Shown: one piece after another, positions 48,018 to 57,359 of the stretch | Position numbering within the stretch: the first letter of the stretch is position 1 | How the letters are laid out: the number at the start of each line of letters is the position of its first letter | NCBI RefSeq assembly: GCF_000993785.3 | Contig: NZ_CP009922.3 | Location: 744,001-808,000 of the forward strand | Length of the DNA stretch: 64,000 bases | Reading direction: 5' to 3' | DNA from: Streptomyces xiamenensis | GTDB lineage: Bacteria; Actinomycetota; Actinomycetes; Streptomycetales; Streptomycetaceae | Program-made: the position numbers and the translations under genes | Notes under the pieces: model-generated | The model's input: the letters and a program-made list of their open reading frames with translations, nothing else | What the model was told of the DNA's origin: nothing | The model's database searches: none

Positions 48018-50294
48018 TCACGGCGCCTTCTCCGCGGCCCCCTCCCCCGGCTGCTGGTGCGGCAGCGCCACACCCGCCCCGCCGCCCGCCAGCCGCTCGA
48101 AGAGATCCGCCCGCGCCCGTCCGAAGGCCGGGTCCGCCGCGTAGTCGGCGTGCCCCAGGATCGGCTCGGGCAGCGGGCGGCGCAGATTGCGCCCGTAGTA
48201 CAGGGGGTCGGGCAGCGGTCCCACATCCACCGGCTCCTGCCCCACCGGGCCGCCGATCGGATCGGTCTCGCGCCACAGATTGCTCCAGCACGGCAGCTCC
48301 GCGCGCAGCGCGTCCAGCCGGCGGGCCCCGAAGTACGCGGGGAACCACCGGCTGTACAGCCGTTCCAGCGGGGAGCCGTACGTCAGCAGCGCCACCCGGC
48401 TGCGGGTGGCCGGATCCAGCTGCCACACGGCCGCCGCCGCCAGCACGCTGCCCTGCGAGTGACCGGAGATGATCACCCGGCCGCCGGTCGAGTCGATCCA
48501 GGTGCCCATCCGCCACGACAGATCGGGCACCGCCCGCTCCGCGTAGCACGGCGGCGCGAACGGGTGGGCCGCGCGCGGCCAGAAGGTGCCGACGTCCCAC
48601 AGGATGCCGATGGTGCGCCGCGCCGCCGCGTCCCGGTACGCGCGCCGGCCCACCGCCAGCAGCGCCACCACCATGAACCCGGCCAGCCACGACCCCAGCG
48701 TCTGCGAGAACTCCGCGAACCCCCGCACCGGCGCGGGGGCGTCCGCCGCCGCCACCGCCGGCGGCTCGCCGGTCAGCGTTCCGGCCACCACCGCGATCCC
48801 GAGCACCACCGAGGCCGCCGTCAGCACCCCTATCAGCTTCGGCGCCGCGTCGGTGAGGCGGGCCCGGGCGACGGCGGAGGCGATGGCGCGGCTGCGGTCC
48901 TGGTCCGGCGGGCAGTTCTCCCGGGCGTAGCGGTGCACGATCCCCGGTTCCAGCGCGGCGCGACGCCGCGCCACCGTCCGCAGCGCCACCACCAGCAGCA
49001 CCAGCAGCACCACCAGCAGCGCGGGAATGGCGCTGGACTGCCAGCTCAGCTGCACCGGCGGACCCGCGATCACCGCCTCCGGGCCGCCGGTGGCGGCCGA
49101 CTCCGGTTCCAGCCAGGCGCCCAGCCACTGCACCACCGCGCCGGTGAGCATGCCGCCCAGCGCGCAGGCGATCATCGCCACCGAGGCCCCGCCGATCCCC
49201 AGCAGCGCGCCCCGGTCGGTGCTCGGCGCGTGCCGGTGCAGATGGAAGGCGGTCAGCGCCAGGCCGAGCACCAGCACCCCCTGGACGATGGCGAGCACCG
49301 GATAGAAGGCGTCGCCCGCCGGGAGCGCGCCCTCGGCGGTCCACTGCGGCCGGCTCCAGCCGGTGTGCACCAGCGTCACCGCCAGCAGCGCCAGCGAGGC
49401 CCACGGCAAGGCGCTGACCACCGCGGGCGCCCCCGACTCGTCCGGTTCCTCCTCGCTGCGGCCGTGCCCCGCCTCCATGGCCGCCACCGCCACCCAGCCG
49501 CTCGCGGTCAGTACGGTCAGCGCCCACCACCACACCGTGCGCTCAAAGGTTCCCGTCGCGGTCAGCAGGACCGCGGTGATGGTCAGCAGCCCGACCGCGG
49601 TGTGCGCGGCCCGCAGCCGGCTGACCAGGGTGCGCCCGTACCAGAAGCCGGGCAGACTCAGCAGCGGCCGCTCGGGGCCGTCCGCCAGGGTGCGCACCGG
49701 CGGTGAGGCCGACTCGTACGCGCTCCAGGTGCGGTGCGAGAGCCACCACAGCAGCGCGGTCAGGGCCAGCGGCAGCACGGTGGCCAGCGCCAGGCGGCGC
49801 CCGGGCTGAGCCCACCAGCCGCCGTCGGGGCCCCAGAAGGCCAGCCAGGAGACGTCGGCGGTGCAGGCCGCCGAGGCGCCGCACTGCCAGGCGAGCAGGT
49901 CGAGCGCCGCCGAGCAGGCCCCGGCGACCAGCAGCACGGTGAGGGAGAGGGCGAGCAGGCGTACCAGCAGGTCATACAGCCGCTGGGTGCGGCGGGTGCC
50001 GCGGACGTCGGGCCGCATCCAGTGCGCGAGGTTGACGACCATGAAGGGGAGTAACAGCAGCCACAGGGCGCGGGCGCCGTTGCCCGAGGTCAGGTTGGAC
50101 CAGGAGTACGCCTCGCGCAGCGGAGTGCCGTCGTCCCAGGGCCGGTCGGCCGCGTCGTCGGTACGCCGGTGGACGGAGGCCGTGTTGTCGCCGGTGATGC
50201 GGGTGGTACGGGGGTCCTCGAGCATCTTCTGCGGCGTGGTTCCGCCGACCCCGTGTACCAGCAGCTCCACCCCGGGTTCCGGTGAGGTGCTCAT
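48018..50294 (-). CDS. Multi-pass membrane protein with C-terminal serine-hydrolase domain
   Basis: 758 residues; the ATG at 50294 is preferred, and the longer frame above it enters the promoter of the DeoR gene. The N-terminus reads VELLVHGVGGTTPQKMLEDP, like a hydrolase oxyanion strand, although the nucleophile comes much later. About ten hydrophobic segments follow between residues 75 and 540, for example LWLLLLPFMVVNL, LTVLLVAGACSAAL and IPALLVVLLVLLVVAL. A GHSQGSVLAAAAVWQL nucleophile elbow lies near 613, with TYGSPLERLYSRWFPAYFG after it. The arrangement suggests an alpha/beta hydrolase whose chain is interrupted by a membrane domain. The substrate is unknown, perhaps a lipid. Confidence 0.82.
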   Translation of the reverse strand: MSTSPEPGVELLVHGVGGTTPQKMLEDPRTTRITGDNTASVHRRTDDAADRPWDDGTPLREAYSWSNLTSGNGARALWLLLLPFMVVNLAHWMRPDVRGTRRTQRLYDLLVRLLALSLTVLLVAGACSAALDLLAWQCGASAACTADVSWLAFWGPDGGWWAQPGRRLALATVLPLALTALLWWLSHRTWSAYESASPPVRTLADGPERPLLSLPGFWYGRTLVSRLRAAHTAVGLLTITAVLLTATGTFERTVWWWALTVLTASGWVAVAAMEAGHGRSEEEPDESGAPAVVSALPWASLALLAVTLVHTGWSRPQWTAEGALPAGDAFYPVLAIVQGVLVLGLALTAFHLHRHAPSTDRGALLGIGGASVAMIACALGGMLTGAVVQWLGAWLEPESAATGGPEAVIAGPPVQLSWQSSAIPALLVVLLVLLVVALRTVARRRAALEPGIVHRYARENCPPDQDRSRAIASAVARARLTDAAPKLIGVLTAASVVLGIAVVAGTLTGEPPAVAAADAPAPVRGFAEFSQTLGSWLAGFMVVALLAVGRRAYRDAAARRTIGILWDVGTFWPRAAHPFAPPCYAERAVPDLSWRMGTWIDSTGGRVIISGHSQGSVLAAAAVWQLDPATRSRVALLTYGSPLERLYSRWFPAYFGARRLDALRAELPCWSNLWRETDPIGGPVGQEPVDVGPLPDPLYYGRNLRRPLPEPILGHADYAADPAFGRARADLFERLAGGGAGVALPHQQPGEGAAEKAP

Positions 50295-50427
50295 GACTAG
50301 AGGCTTCTCCGCGTCAGTGGTGGTTCGAACATGCGAAGATGACTCCTTCATCAGCCAATGGGGCGAACGCCGGTCAAGCGCTCCCCGCGCACGCGCGGAC
50401 GTCCCCCGGCACCCCGGAGAGGATCCC

Positions 50428-51267
50428 GTGGCCGACAACCAGAACCTGCTGGCGGGGCAGCGACGCGCCCTGATCCTGGAGGAGGTTCGCCGCCGAGGTG
50501 GAATCCGGGTCAGCGAGTTGACGCGGATGCTCCAGGTCTCGGACATGACGGTCCGGCGGGACCTGGACGTACTCGCCCGGCAGGGCACCTTGGAGAAGGT
50601 GCACGGCGGCGCGGTGCCGGTCGATCAGGCGCGTACCCATGAGCCGGGCTTCGAGGCGAAGTCGGAGCTGGAGCTGACCGCCAAGAGCGACATCGCCCGC
50701 GCGGCGGCTGCCCTGGTCGTGCCCGGCACCGCGGTGGCGCTCGCGGGCGGCACCACCACCTTCGCCGTCGCCCAGCAGCTGGTGGACATCCCGGACCTCA
50801 CCGTGGTCACCAACTCGGTGCGGGTCGCGGACGTCTTCCACGCGGCACGCCGCCCGGCGGAGGGGCGCGGCGCGGAGAGCGGAGCGGCCACGGTGGTGCT
50901 GACCGGCGGAGTGCGCACGCCCTCCGAGACATTGGTCGGCCCCGTGGCGGACGCGGCGATCAGCTCGCTCCACTTCGATGTGCTCTTCCTCGGCACGCAC
51001 GGCATCTCGGTGGAGGCCGGGTGCTCGACGCCCAACCTCGCCGAGGCGGAGACCAACCGGCACTTCATCCGCTCGGCGCGCCGGGTGGTGGTGGTCGCGG
51101 ATCACACCAAGTGGGGCACCACGGGGCTGAGTTCGTTCGCCTCACTGGACGAGGTGGACACCCTGGTGATGGACGCCGGGCTCGCGGCGGCCGACCGGGA
51201 GGAGATCGCGGAGCAGTTCGCCGAGCTGATCATCGCGGGCCCGGACACCGGCGGCAACGGCGGCTGA
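50428..51267 (+). CDS. DeoR/GlpR-family transcriptional regulator
   Basis: 279 residues from the GTG at 50428 with GGAGAGG upstream. The N-terminal helix-turn-helix is GGIRVSELTRMLQVSDMTVRRDLDVLARQGTLEKVHGGAV (residues 24-63). The sugar-phosphate-isomerase-like sensor domain includes VALAGGTTTFAVAQQL, VVTNSVRVADVF and LFLGTHGISVEAG, with the DHTKWG segment typical of sugar phosphate binding. It is divergent from the membrane hydrolase gene. DeoR proteins usually repress sugar catabolic genes, but no such operon is adjacent, so the target is unclear. Confidence 0.93.
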   Translation: MADNQNLLAGQRRALILEEVRRRGGIRVSELTRMLQVSDMTVRRDLDVLARQGTLEKVHGGAVPVDQARTHEPGFEAKSELELTAKSDIARAAAALVVPGTAVALAGGTTTFAVAQQLVDIPDLTVVTNSVRVADVFHAARRPAEGRGAESGAATVVLTGGVRTPSETLVGPVADAAISSLHFDVLFLGTHGISVEAGCSTPNLAEAETNRHFIRSARRVVVVADHTKWGTTGLSSFASLDEVDTLVMDAGLAAADREEIAEQFAELIIAGPDTGGNGG

Positions 51268-51291
51268 CCCGGGCGCCGCCGCCGCGCGCCG

Positions 51292-52425
51292 TCAGCAGCT
51301 CCACCGCCCGGTGCGCAGGAAACCGTCGATGGCGCGGCGGTAGGGGTCCACGTCAAGGCCCTGCCGCGCCAGCCAGTCGTCCGAGTAGTACTTGTCGAGA
51401 TAGCGGTCGCCGGGGTCGCAGATCAGCGTGACCACCGAGCCGGTACGCCCCTGCTCCACCATCTCGGCGACGATCTTCAGCGCGCTCCACAGCCCGGTGC
51501 CGGTGGAGCCGCCCGCCTTGCGGCCGATGGCGCCCTCCAGCGCCCGTACGGCGGCCACGCTGGCGGCGTCGGGCACCTTCATCATCCGGTCGATGGCGCC
51601 GGGCATGAAGCTGGGCTCCATCCGGGGCCGGCCGATGCCCTCGATGCGCGAGGCGCAGTCGCTCACCGCGCCCGGGTCGCCGGCCAGCCAGCCGTCGTAG
51701 AAGCAGGAGTTCTCCGGGTCGGCGACGCAGATGCGGGTGTCGTACTGCATGTAGTGGACGTAGCGGGCCAGGGTCGCCGAGGTGCCGCCGGTGCCCGCGG
51801 TGGCCACGATCCAGGCCGGTTCGGGGTAGCGCTCCAGGCGCAGCTGCTGGTAGATCGACTCGGCGATGTTGTTGTTGCCGCGCCAGTCGGTGGCGCGCTC
51901 GGCATAGGTGAACTGGTCCATGTAGTGCCCGCCCTGCTCGGCGGCGAGCGCGGCGGAGACCTCGTACACCGTGGCCGGGTCGTCCACCAGGTGGCAGCGC
52001 CCGCCGTGGAACTCGATCAGCCGGGTCTTGGCGCTGGAGGTGGTGCGCGGCATGACGGCGATGAACGGGACGCCGATCAGGCCGGCGAAGTACGCCTCGG
52101 AGACGGCGGTCGAGCCGCTGGACGCCTCGATCACCGGCCGCCCGGGGCGGATCCAGCCGTTGCACAGGCCGTACAGGAACAGTGAGCGGGCCAGGCGGTG
52201 CTTGAGGGAGCCGGTGGGGTGGGTGGACTCGTCCTTGAGGTAGAGGTCGATGCCCCAGGACTCCGGCAGTGGGAAGCGCAGCAGATGAGTGTCGGCGCTG
52301 CGGTTGGCGTCGGCCTGGACCTTGCGCACCGCGTCCTTGAGCCAGGCCCGGTACGCGGGGTCGCTGCGGTCGGTGTCCCCGGTGGCCACGACCGGCGGGC
52401 GGGCCTGCTGCTCACTGCTGTTCAC
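51292..52425 (-). CDS. PLP-dependent cysteine synthase/desulfhydrase family (Cds1-like)
   Basis: 377 residues, fold type II. PLP Lys is in [12 protein letters not shown] (about residue 75), and [16 protein letters not shown] and [14 protein letters not shown] bind cofactor and substrate. The long form, opening with [20 protein letters not shown] and containing [18 protein letters not shown], matches the mycobacterial Cds1 group, which releases sulfide and pyruvate from cysteine, rather than CysK. A TATGAT box ends 6 bases before the GTG start, so it is leaderless. Confidence 0.88.
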   Translation of the reverse strand: MNSSEQQARPPVVATGDTDRSDPAYRAWLKDAVRKVQADANRSADTHLLRFPLPESWGIDLYLKDESTHPTGSLKHRLARSLFLYGLCNGWIRPGRPVIEASSGSTAVSEAYFAGLIGVPFIAVMPRTTSSAKTRLIEFHGGRCHLVDDPATVYEVSAALAAEQGGHYMDQFTYAERATDWRGNNNIAESIYQQLRLERYPEPAWIVATAGTGGTSATLARYVHYMQYDTRICVADPENSCFYDGWLAGDPGAVSDCASRIEGIGRPRMEPSFMPGAIDRMMKVPDAASVAAVRALEGAIGRKAGGSTGTGLWSALKIVAEMVEQGRTGSVVTLICDPGDRYLDKYYSDDWLARQGLDVDPYRRAIDGFLRTGRWSC

Positions 52426-52431
52426 GCCGCG

Positions 52432-52437
52432 ATCATA
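52432..52437 (-). promoter_or_regulatory. -10 box of the Cds1-like gene
   Basis: TATGAT, near-consensus, ends 6 bases before the GTG at 52425, with no ribosome site. Confidence 0.55.
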
Positions 52438-52565
52438 GGCCGCGCCGTCCTCGTACGAGGAGGGCCCGGCGGAGCGGACGGTCCAGCAAGTCGCTCAGGT
52501 GTGCGAACGGCCCTGCGGTGCGGCGTGTGGCGCGCCCGTCGGTGACACCTGCAAGAATCGAGAAT

Positions 52566-54215
52566 GTGTACGAATACGGGGGCCGTTGGGCCCTGGCGGA
52601 GCAACCCGACGGTTCGGCCCTGGTGTGCGCCCTGGACGAGCGGGGCCGGCCGGGCGGGCCGGTGGCGCACGAGCCGGACGCGGCCACCGCGATCACCGCA
52701 CGGCCCGGAGTCGCCCGCTGGGTGTGGCGCTCCACCGCCGCGCTCTACCCGCGGCTGCTGGCGGCGGGCGTACGGGTGGAGCGGTGCTACGACGTGGAGG
52801 CGGCCGAGGCGCTGCTGCTCGGGTACGACGGCGGGTTCGGGCTGCCCCGTTCGCTGCCGGCCGCCTGGGCGCGGCTGCACGGAAGGCCGGCCCCCGAGGA
52901 CCCCCGGCCGGCCGCCGCCGACTCCGGGCAGCCCTCCCTCTTCGACACCGGCCCGCCACCACCGCCCGCCGGCACCGATCCGCTGACCGCGCTCGTGGAG
53001 GTGTACGCGGACCAGCTCGTGCGCACCGCGCGGACCGACCGCCCCGGCCGGATGCGGCTGCTGCTGGCCGCCGAATCGGCCGGCACCCTCGTCGCCGCCG
53101 ACCTGACCCGGGCCGGGCTCCCGTGGCGGGCCGACATCCACCGCGCGATGCTCGACGAGATGCTCGGCGAGCGCTACCCCGGCGGTCAGGAGACGCGGCG
53201 GCTGGCCGAACTGGCCGAGGAGATCTCCCACGCCTTCGGACACGGCCGGCGGGTACGTCCTGACCTGCCCGCCGACATCATCCGAGCCTTCGGGCAGGCC
53301 GGCATCAAGCTCACCTCCACCCGGGCCTGGGAGCTGCGCGAGATCGACCACCCGGCGGTGGAACCGCTGCTGGAGTACAAGAAGCTGTACCGCATCCACA
53401 CCGCGCACGGCTGGTCCTGGCTGCGCACCTGGGTGCGGGAGGGCCGCTTCCGCACCGAGTACATCCCCGGCGGCGCTCCCTCGGGCCGCTGGACCTCCAA
53501 CGGCGGCGGAGCGCTCCAGATCCCCCGGGTGGTACGGCGCGCGGTGGTCGCCGACCCGGGATGGCGGCTGGTGGTGGCGGACGCGGACCAGCTGGAGCCG
53601 CGGGTGCTGGCGGCGATCTCCGGCGACAGCGGACTGATGGAGGTGGCCGGCGGGGCGGGCGACCTGTACACGGCACTGTCGCACCGGGGGTTCTCCGGCG
53701 ACCGGGAACAGGCCAAGCTGGCGCTGCTCGGCGCGATCTACGGGCAGACCTCGGGGGACGGCCTGAAGCACCTGGCCGACCTGCGCCGCCGCTTCCCGGC
53801 GGCCGTGGCCTACGTGGACGAGGCGGCGCGGGCCGGGGAGCGAGCCGCCCTGGTCCGCACCTGGCTGGGCCGCACCTGCCCGCCGGAGCCGAACACCGAC
53901 GACTGGTCGGACACCTCCCCCGCGGCCCGCGCCCGGGGCCGCTTCACCCGCAACTTCGTGGTGCAGGGCAGCGCCGCCGAATGGGCGCTGCTGCTGCTCG
54001 CCGCGCTGCGCTCGGCGCTGCGCGGGATGCGGGCCGAGCTGGTGTTCTTCCAGCACGACGAGGTGATCGTGCACTGCCCGCAGGAGGAAACGGACCGGGT
54101 GCGCGCCGCCCTGGTCCACGCGGCGCAGACCGCGGCGACCACCACCTTCGGCCCCGGCCCGGTCCGCTTCCCGTTCACGACGGCGGTGGCCGAGTGCTAC
54201 GCGGACGCCAAGTGA
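52566..54215 (+). CDS. DNA polymerase I-like protein (family A), exonuclease domain degenerate
   Basis: 549 residues from the GTG at 52566; a GTG at 52518 in the same frame is possible, and neither has a strong ribosome site. The family A palm is evident: motif A VVADADQLEPRVLA, motif B QAKLALLGAIYGQTSG, with PSGRWTSNGGGALQIPR before motif A, and motif C FFQHDEVIVH. The N-terminal 200 residues resemble a 3'-5' exonuclease-like fold, but I see no intact DEDD set. There is no 5' nuclease domain. It is shorter than PolA (about 900 aa), so it is a second, specialised polymerase, likely for repair. Confidence 0.9.
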   Translation: MYEYGGRWALAEQPDGSALVCALDERGRPGGPVAHEPDAATAITARPGVARWVWRSTAALYPRLLAAGVRVERCYDVEAAEALLLGYDGGFGLPRSLPAAWARLHGRPAPEDPRPAAADSGQPSLFDTGPPPPPAGTDPLTALVEVYADQLVRTARTDRPGRMRLLLAAESAGTLVAADLTRAGLPWRADIHRAMLDEMLGERYPGGQETRRLAELAEEISHAFGHGRRVRPDLPADIIRAFGQAGIKLTSTRAWELREIDHPAVEPLLEYKKLYRIHTAHGWSWLRTWVREGRFRTEYIPGGAPSGRWTSNGGGALQIPRVVRRAVVADPGWRLVVADADQLEPRVLAAISGDSGLMEVAGGAGDLYTALSHRGFSGDREQAKLALLGAIYGQTSGDGLKHLADLRRRFPAAVAYVDEAARAGERAALVRTWLGRTCPPEPNTDDWSDTSPAARARGRFTRNFVVQGSAAEWALLLLAALRSALRGMRAELVFFQHDEVIVHCPQEETDRVRAALVHAAQTAATTTFGPGPVRFPFTTAVAECYADAK

Positions 54216-54302
54216 TCCACCGGGAGCCGCCGGGCCACGGGGCCCGCTCGGCCCCACGGACGCGCGCCCGCGTAACCCCGCAGCGGCTTCGGCGGCGTAC
54301 GG

Positions 54303-54863
54303 CTACTCCCTCCCCGCGTCCCCCGCACCGCCCGGCCCGCCCCCGGCGGGCGCGGCCCGCCCGCCGGGCCTGCGCATGCAGATCCGGGGCCAGCGGTCCA
54401 GGCCCAGTTCCGCCTCGTGGGCGCGGATCGCGCGCAGCCCCGGGGTCAGCTCCCGTGCCGGCACCTCCCGGAAGCCCAGCCGGGCGTAGTACGGGGCGTT
54501 CCACGGCACCTGCGTGAAGGTGGTCAGGGTCTGCGGCACACCGGGCTCGGCCGCCGCGTCGATCAGGGCCCGGCCGATGCCGCGCCGCGCCCGGTCGGGG
54601 TGGACCGACACCTGCTCGATGTGCACGGCCCCGTCCACCTCGTCCGCCAGCAGATAGCCGCCCACCTCACCGGCCCCCGTGTCCCACACCCACAGCCGCC
54701 CGCGCCGCCGGTAGCCGTCCAGCACCGCGTGCGAGGGCGGTTCGTCGTCCGCGACCGCCGCCATGCCCAGGGCGCGGAAGGGTTCGCCCGCCGCCCGTTC
54801 GATCTCCCGCAGCCGCTCCAGCTCCCCCGCGTCGGCAGCCCTGATCCGGCCTACGCCCGTCAT
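54303..54863 (-). CDS. GNAT-family N-acetyltransferase
   Basis: 186 residues. The acetyl-CoA site is visible: HIEQVSVHPDRARRGIGRALI (motif A, R/QxxGxG/A), then WNAPYYARLGF (motif B). The N-terminus gives IRAADAGELERLREIERAAGE. The start codon overlaps the upstream MocR stop (ATGA), so the regulator and this enzyme are co-translated. The substrate is unknown; the pairing with a MocR regulator suggests an amine or amino acid. Confidence 0.92.
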   Translation of the reverse strand: MTGVGRIRAADAGELERLREIERAAGEPFRALGMAAVADDEPPSHAVLDGYRRRGRLWVWDTGAGEVGGYLLADEVDGAVHIEQVSVHPDRARRGIGRALIDAAAEPGVPQTLTTFTQVPWNAPYYARLGFREVPARELTPGLRAIRAHEAELGLDRWPRICMRRPGGRAAPAGGGPGGAGDAGRE

Positions 54864-56368
54864 GCGGTGTACCCCCTCGGTGTCTGTGTTCCGTACCGCG
54901 CTCCCTCGGCCACGAACCGGGCCGCCGCCGCCAGCCGGGCCGCCGCCTCGGAGGCTGCGGGTTCCCCGATGGTGAACGGGATCCGCACGTAGCCCTCGAA
55001 CGCCCCGTCCACCCCGAACCTCGGCCCGGACGGCACCCGTACGCCGAACCGCTCACCGGCGTCCGCGATCCGCGAACCGGACAGCCCTCCGGTGCGCACC
55101 CACAGCGTCAGCCCGCCGCTGGGCACCGCGAACTCCCACTCGGGCAGGTGGGCCCGCAGGGCCGGGACGATCGCCGCGCGGTGCTCGCGGATCCGCTCCC
55201 GGCGCTCCTCGACGGCCGCCTCCCAGCCGCCCTCCGTCATCAGCGCGGCGATCGCCAGCTGTTCCACCACCGGGGTGCCCAGGTCGGCGTAGGCGCGCCG
55301 CGCCACCAGTTCGCGGATCACGTCCGGGGTGGCCCGCACCCATCCGATCCGCATACCGGCCCAGAACGACTTGCTGGCCGAGCCCACCGTGATGACGGTC
55401 GAGCCGCCGGGATCGAAGCCGCTCACCGGTCGCGGCGCCGCCTCACCGGGCGCCCGGTCCAGCGCGAGGTCCGCCATGGTCTCGTCGACCACCAGGACGG
55501 TGCCGGCCGCCCGTGCGGCGGCGACCAGTTCGCGGCGCTGCTCGTCACCGGCCAGCGCTCCGGTCGGGTTGTGGAAGTCGGCGACCACGTACGCCATGCG
55601 CGGTGCCGCCTCGCGCAGCACCCGGCGCCAGCCGGCCAGGTCCCAGCCGCCGAGCCCGTTGTCGAGCATGGGCACCGGCACCAGCCGCACCCCGGCCTCC
55701 CGCATCAGCTGGAGCACGTTGGCGTAGCTGGGGTGTTCCACCGCCACCCGTTCGCCGGCCGGGGTGAACATCCGGCAGATGGCGGCCACCGCGCCCATCG
55801 CCCCGGTGGTCACCATGATCTGCTCGGGCATGGTGGGTACGCCGCGCGCCGTGTACCGGTCGGCCAGCGCCCGGCGCAGCGCGGGCAGCCCGGCCGGGAA
55901 GTCGCCGTGCGTGCCGGCGGCGGGGCCCAGGGCGCCCAGCGCGCTGTGGAAGCCCTGGGTCAGCCAGGGTTCGGGGGCGGTCAGCGCGGCGCAGCCCAGG
56001 TCGATGATCCCGGCGGCCGATTCGGGAGGCAGCGGGTCGAGCGAGCGGGTGGGCAGCGGCTTGCCCGGCGGGACCGCCGTCCAGCTGCCGGCGCCGCGCC
56101 GGGACTGCAGGAAGCCCTCGGCGCGCAGCGCGTCGAAGGCGGCGGCCACGGTGGTGCGGCTGACCGACAGGGCGGCGGCGAGTTCCCGTTCGGCGGGCAG
56201 CCGGGCGGCCACCGGTACCCGGCCCTCCAGGACCAGCAGGCGGACACCGTCGGCCAGGTTCCGGTAGGCGGGGGCGCGGCGCCCCGGCGCCGCGGCGGGG
56301 GCGGAGTGCTGGGAGCCGAGCAGCCGGGCCAGCTGGGCGGCGCCCACGGTTGAGGTCCACTGGGGCAT
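54860..56368 (-). CDS. MocR-type regulator (GntR winged helix + aminotransferase domain)
   Basis: 502 residues from the ATG at 56368. The GntR winged helix lies at about 30-105 (RLPAERELAAALSVSRTTVAAAFDALRAEGFLQSRRGAG). The aminotransferase fold I domain follows (about 130-500), with PLP Lys in GSASKSFWAGMRIGW. MocR proteins bind PLP and regulate vitamin B6, GABA or transporter genes; the divergent neighbour is a YczE-like membrane protein, a known pairing. An imperfect palindrome lies in the divergent gap. Confidence 0.93.
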   Translation of the reverse strand: MPQWTSTVGAAQLARLLGSQHSAPAAAPGRRAPAYRNLADGVRLLVLEGRVPVAARLPAERELAAALSVSRTTVAAAFDALRAEGFLQSRRGAGSWTAVPPGKPLPTRSLDPLPPESAAGIIDLGCAALTAPEPWLTQGFHSALGALGPAAGTHGDFPAGLPALRRALADRYTARGVPTMPEQIMVTTGAMGAVAAICRMFTPAGERVAVEHPSYANVLQLMREAGVRLVPVPMLDNGLGGWDLAGWRRVLREAAPRMAYVVADFHNPTGALAGDEQRRELVAAARAAGTVLVVDETMADLALDRAPGEAAPRPVSGFDPGGSTVITVGSASKSFWAGMRIGWVRATPDVIRELVARRAYADLGTPVVEQLAIAALMTEGGWEAAVEERRERIREHRAAIVPALRAHLPEWEFAVPSGGLTLWVRTGGLSGSRIADAGERFGVRVPSGPRFGVDGAFEGYVRIPFTIGEPAASEAAARLAAAARFVAEGARYGTQTPRGYTA

Positions 56369-56422
56369 TACTTGCGGGCCACCCTTCCTCGATTGGCCAT
56401 GGTTCGGCGATCCAACCGGGTC

Positions 56423-56438
56423 ACACAATGCCATGTGT
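56423..56438. promoter_or_regulatory. Possible operator between MocR and YczE genes
   Basis: ACACA (56423-56427) and TGTGT (56434-56438) are inverted, with flanking bases partly symmetric. The 115-base divergent gap is where MocR should bind. Short arms, so tentative. Confidence 0.3.
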
Positions 56439-56483
56439 CAGTCCAGTTCGGGAAAGTTTTCGTGCCACCCTCCAGGAGTCCAG

Positions 56484-57191
56484 ATGCACCGGGCCCGCCG
56501 TCTCCTTCAACTGCTCGTCGGGCTGGTGCTCTACGGCACCGCGGCCGCCCTGCTGGTCCGTTCCGAGCTGGGCACCAACCCCTGGGACGTACTCCATCAG
56601 GGGATATCCCGGCAGACGGGCGCCACCATGGGCACCGTCTCGATCATCGTGGGCGCGCTGGTGCTCCTGCTGTGGATCCCGCTGCGGGAGCGCCCCGGGG
56701 TGGGCACGGTGGCCAACGTGGTGCTGGTCGGCCTGTCGCTGGACGCCGTGCTGGCCGTTTTCCCCGAGGTGGCGGCGGACGCGTGGGCGGCCAGGGTGGG
56801 CCTGATGCTGGGCGGCATCGTGCTGCTGGGGGCGGCCACCGGCCTGTACATCACGGCGCGGATGGGATCGGGTCCCCGGGACGGCCTGATGACGGGTCTG
56901 CACCGGCGCACCGGACGTTCGGTGCGGCTGGTGCGGACCGGCATCGAGGTGCTGGTGCTCGCGGTGGGGTTCGCGCTGGGTGGCACGGTGGGGATCGGTA
57001 CGGCCGTTTTCGCGCTGACCATCGGCCCGGTGGCGCAGTTCTTCCTGCGGCTTTTCGGCACAATGATCCCGTCGCCATCCGAGCGGATGTCCGACCGGAT
57101 TTCGACGCAGGGGCGGCGGACGGGTATTCTACGCGTTCGATCCCATCGGACGGACCGTAACCGCGAGCCATCCTGTGCGGACGCCGGGTGA
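56484..57191 (+). CDS. YczE/YitT-like integral membrane protein
   Basis: 235 residues from the ATG at 56484 with GGAG 6 bases upstream. Five or six TM segments (LLQLLVGLVLYGTAAALLV, TVSIIVGALVLLLWIPL, VGLMLGGIVLLGAATGLYI, VLVLAVGFALGGTVGIG) and the conserved motifs GTNPWDVLHQGIS and GSGPRDGLMTGL identify the family. Its C-terminal 35 residues are polar. It is divergent from MocR, consistent with regulation by it; the transport substrate is unknown. Confidence 0.9.
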   Translation: MHRARRLLQLLVGLVLYGTAAALLVRSELGTNPWDVLHQGISRQTGATMGTVSIIVGALVLLLWIPLRERPGVGTVANVVLVGLSLDAVLAVFPEVAADAWAARVGLMLGGIVLLGAATGLYITARMGSGPRDGLMTGLHRRTGRSVRLVRTGIEVLVLAVGFALGGTVGIGTAVFALTIGPVAQFFLRLFGTMIPSPSERMSDRISTQGRRTGILRVRSHRTDRNREPSCADAG

Positions 57192-57271
57192 CATCTCAGC
57201 CCTGATGTGACAAACCGGACGTCGGTGGGTACAAGAAGAGGCGGCACGACGGGCGACGCATGACCCACACG

Positions 57272-57297
57272 GGAATCTTTACCGCCGACCGGACGTT
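57272..57297 (+). promoter_or_regulatory. Sigma-R promoter of rbpA
   Basis: GGAAT (57272-57276), exactly 18 bases, GTT (57295-57297) matches the Streptomyces SigR consensus GGAAT-N18-GTT. It lies about 60 bases upstream of rbpA, known in S. coelicolor to have a SigR promoter, induced by thiol-oxidative stress. Confidence 0.8.
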
Positions 57298-57359
57298 GAC
57301 CTGACCGATGACGACAGCGACACCTGTCCTGTGGGCGATGAGCCCGGGAGGCACGATTC

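Noticed and set aside
50295-50588. N-terminal extension of the membrane hydrolase gene
   Set aside because: It would read through the DeoR start and promoter; the ATG at 50294 precedes the first recognisable domain sequence.
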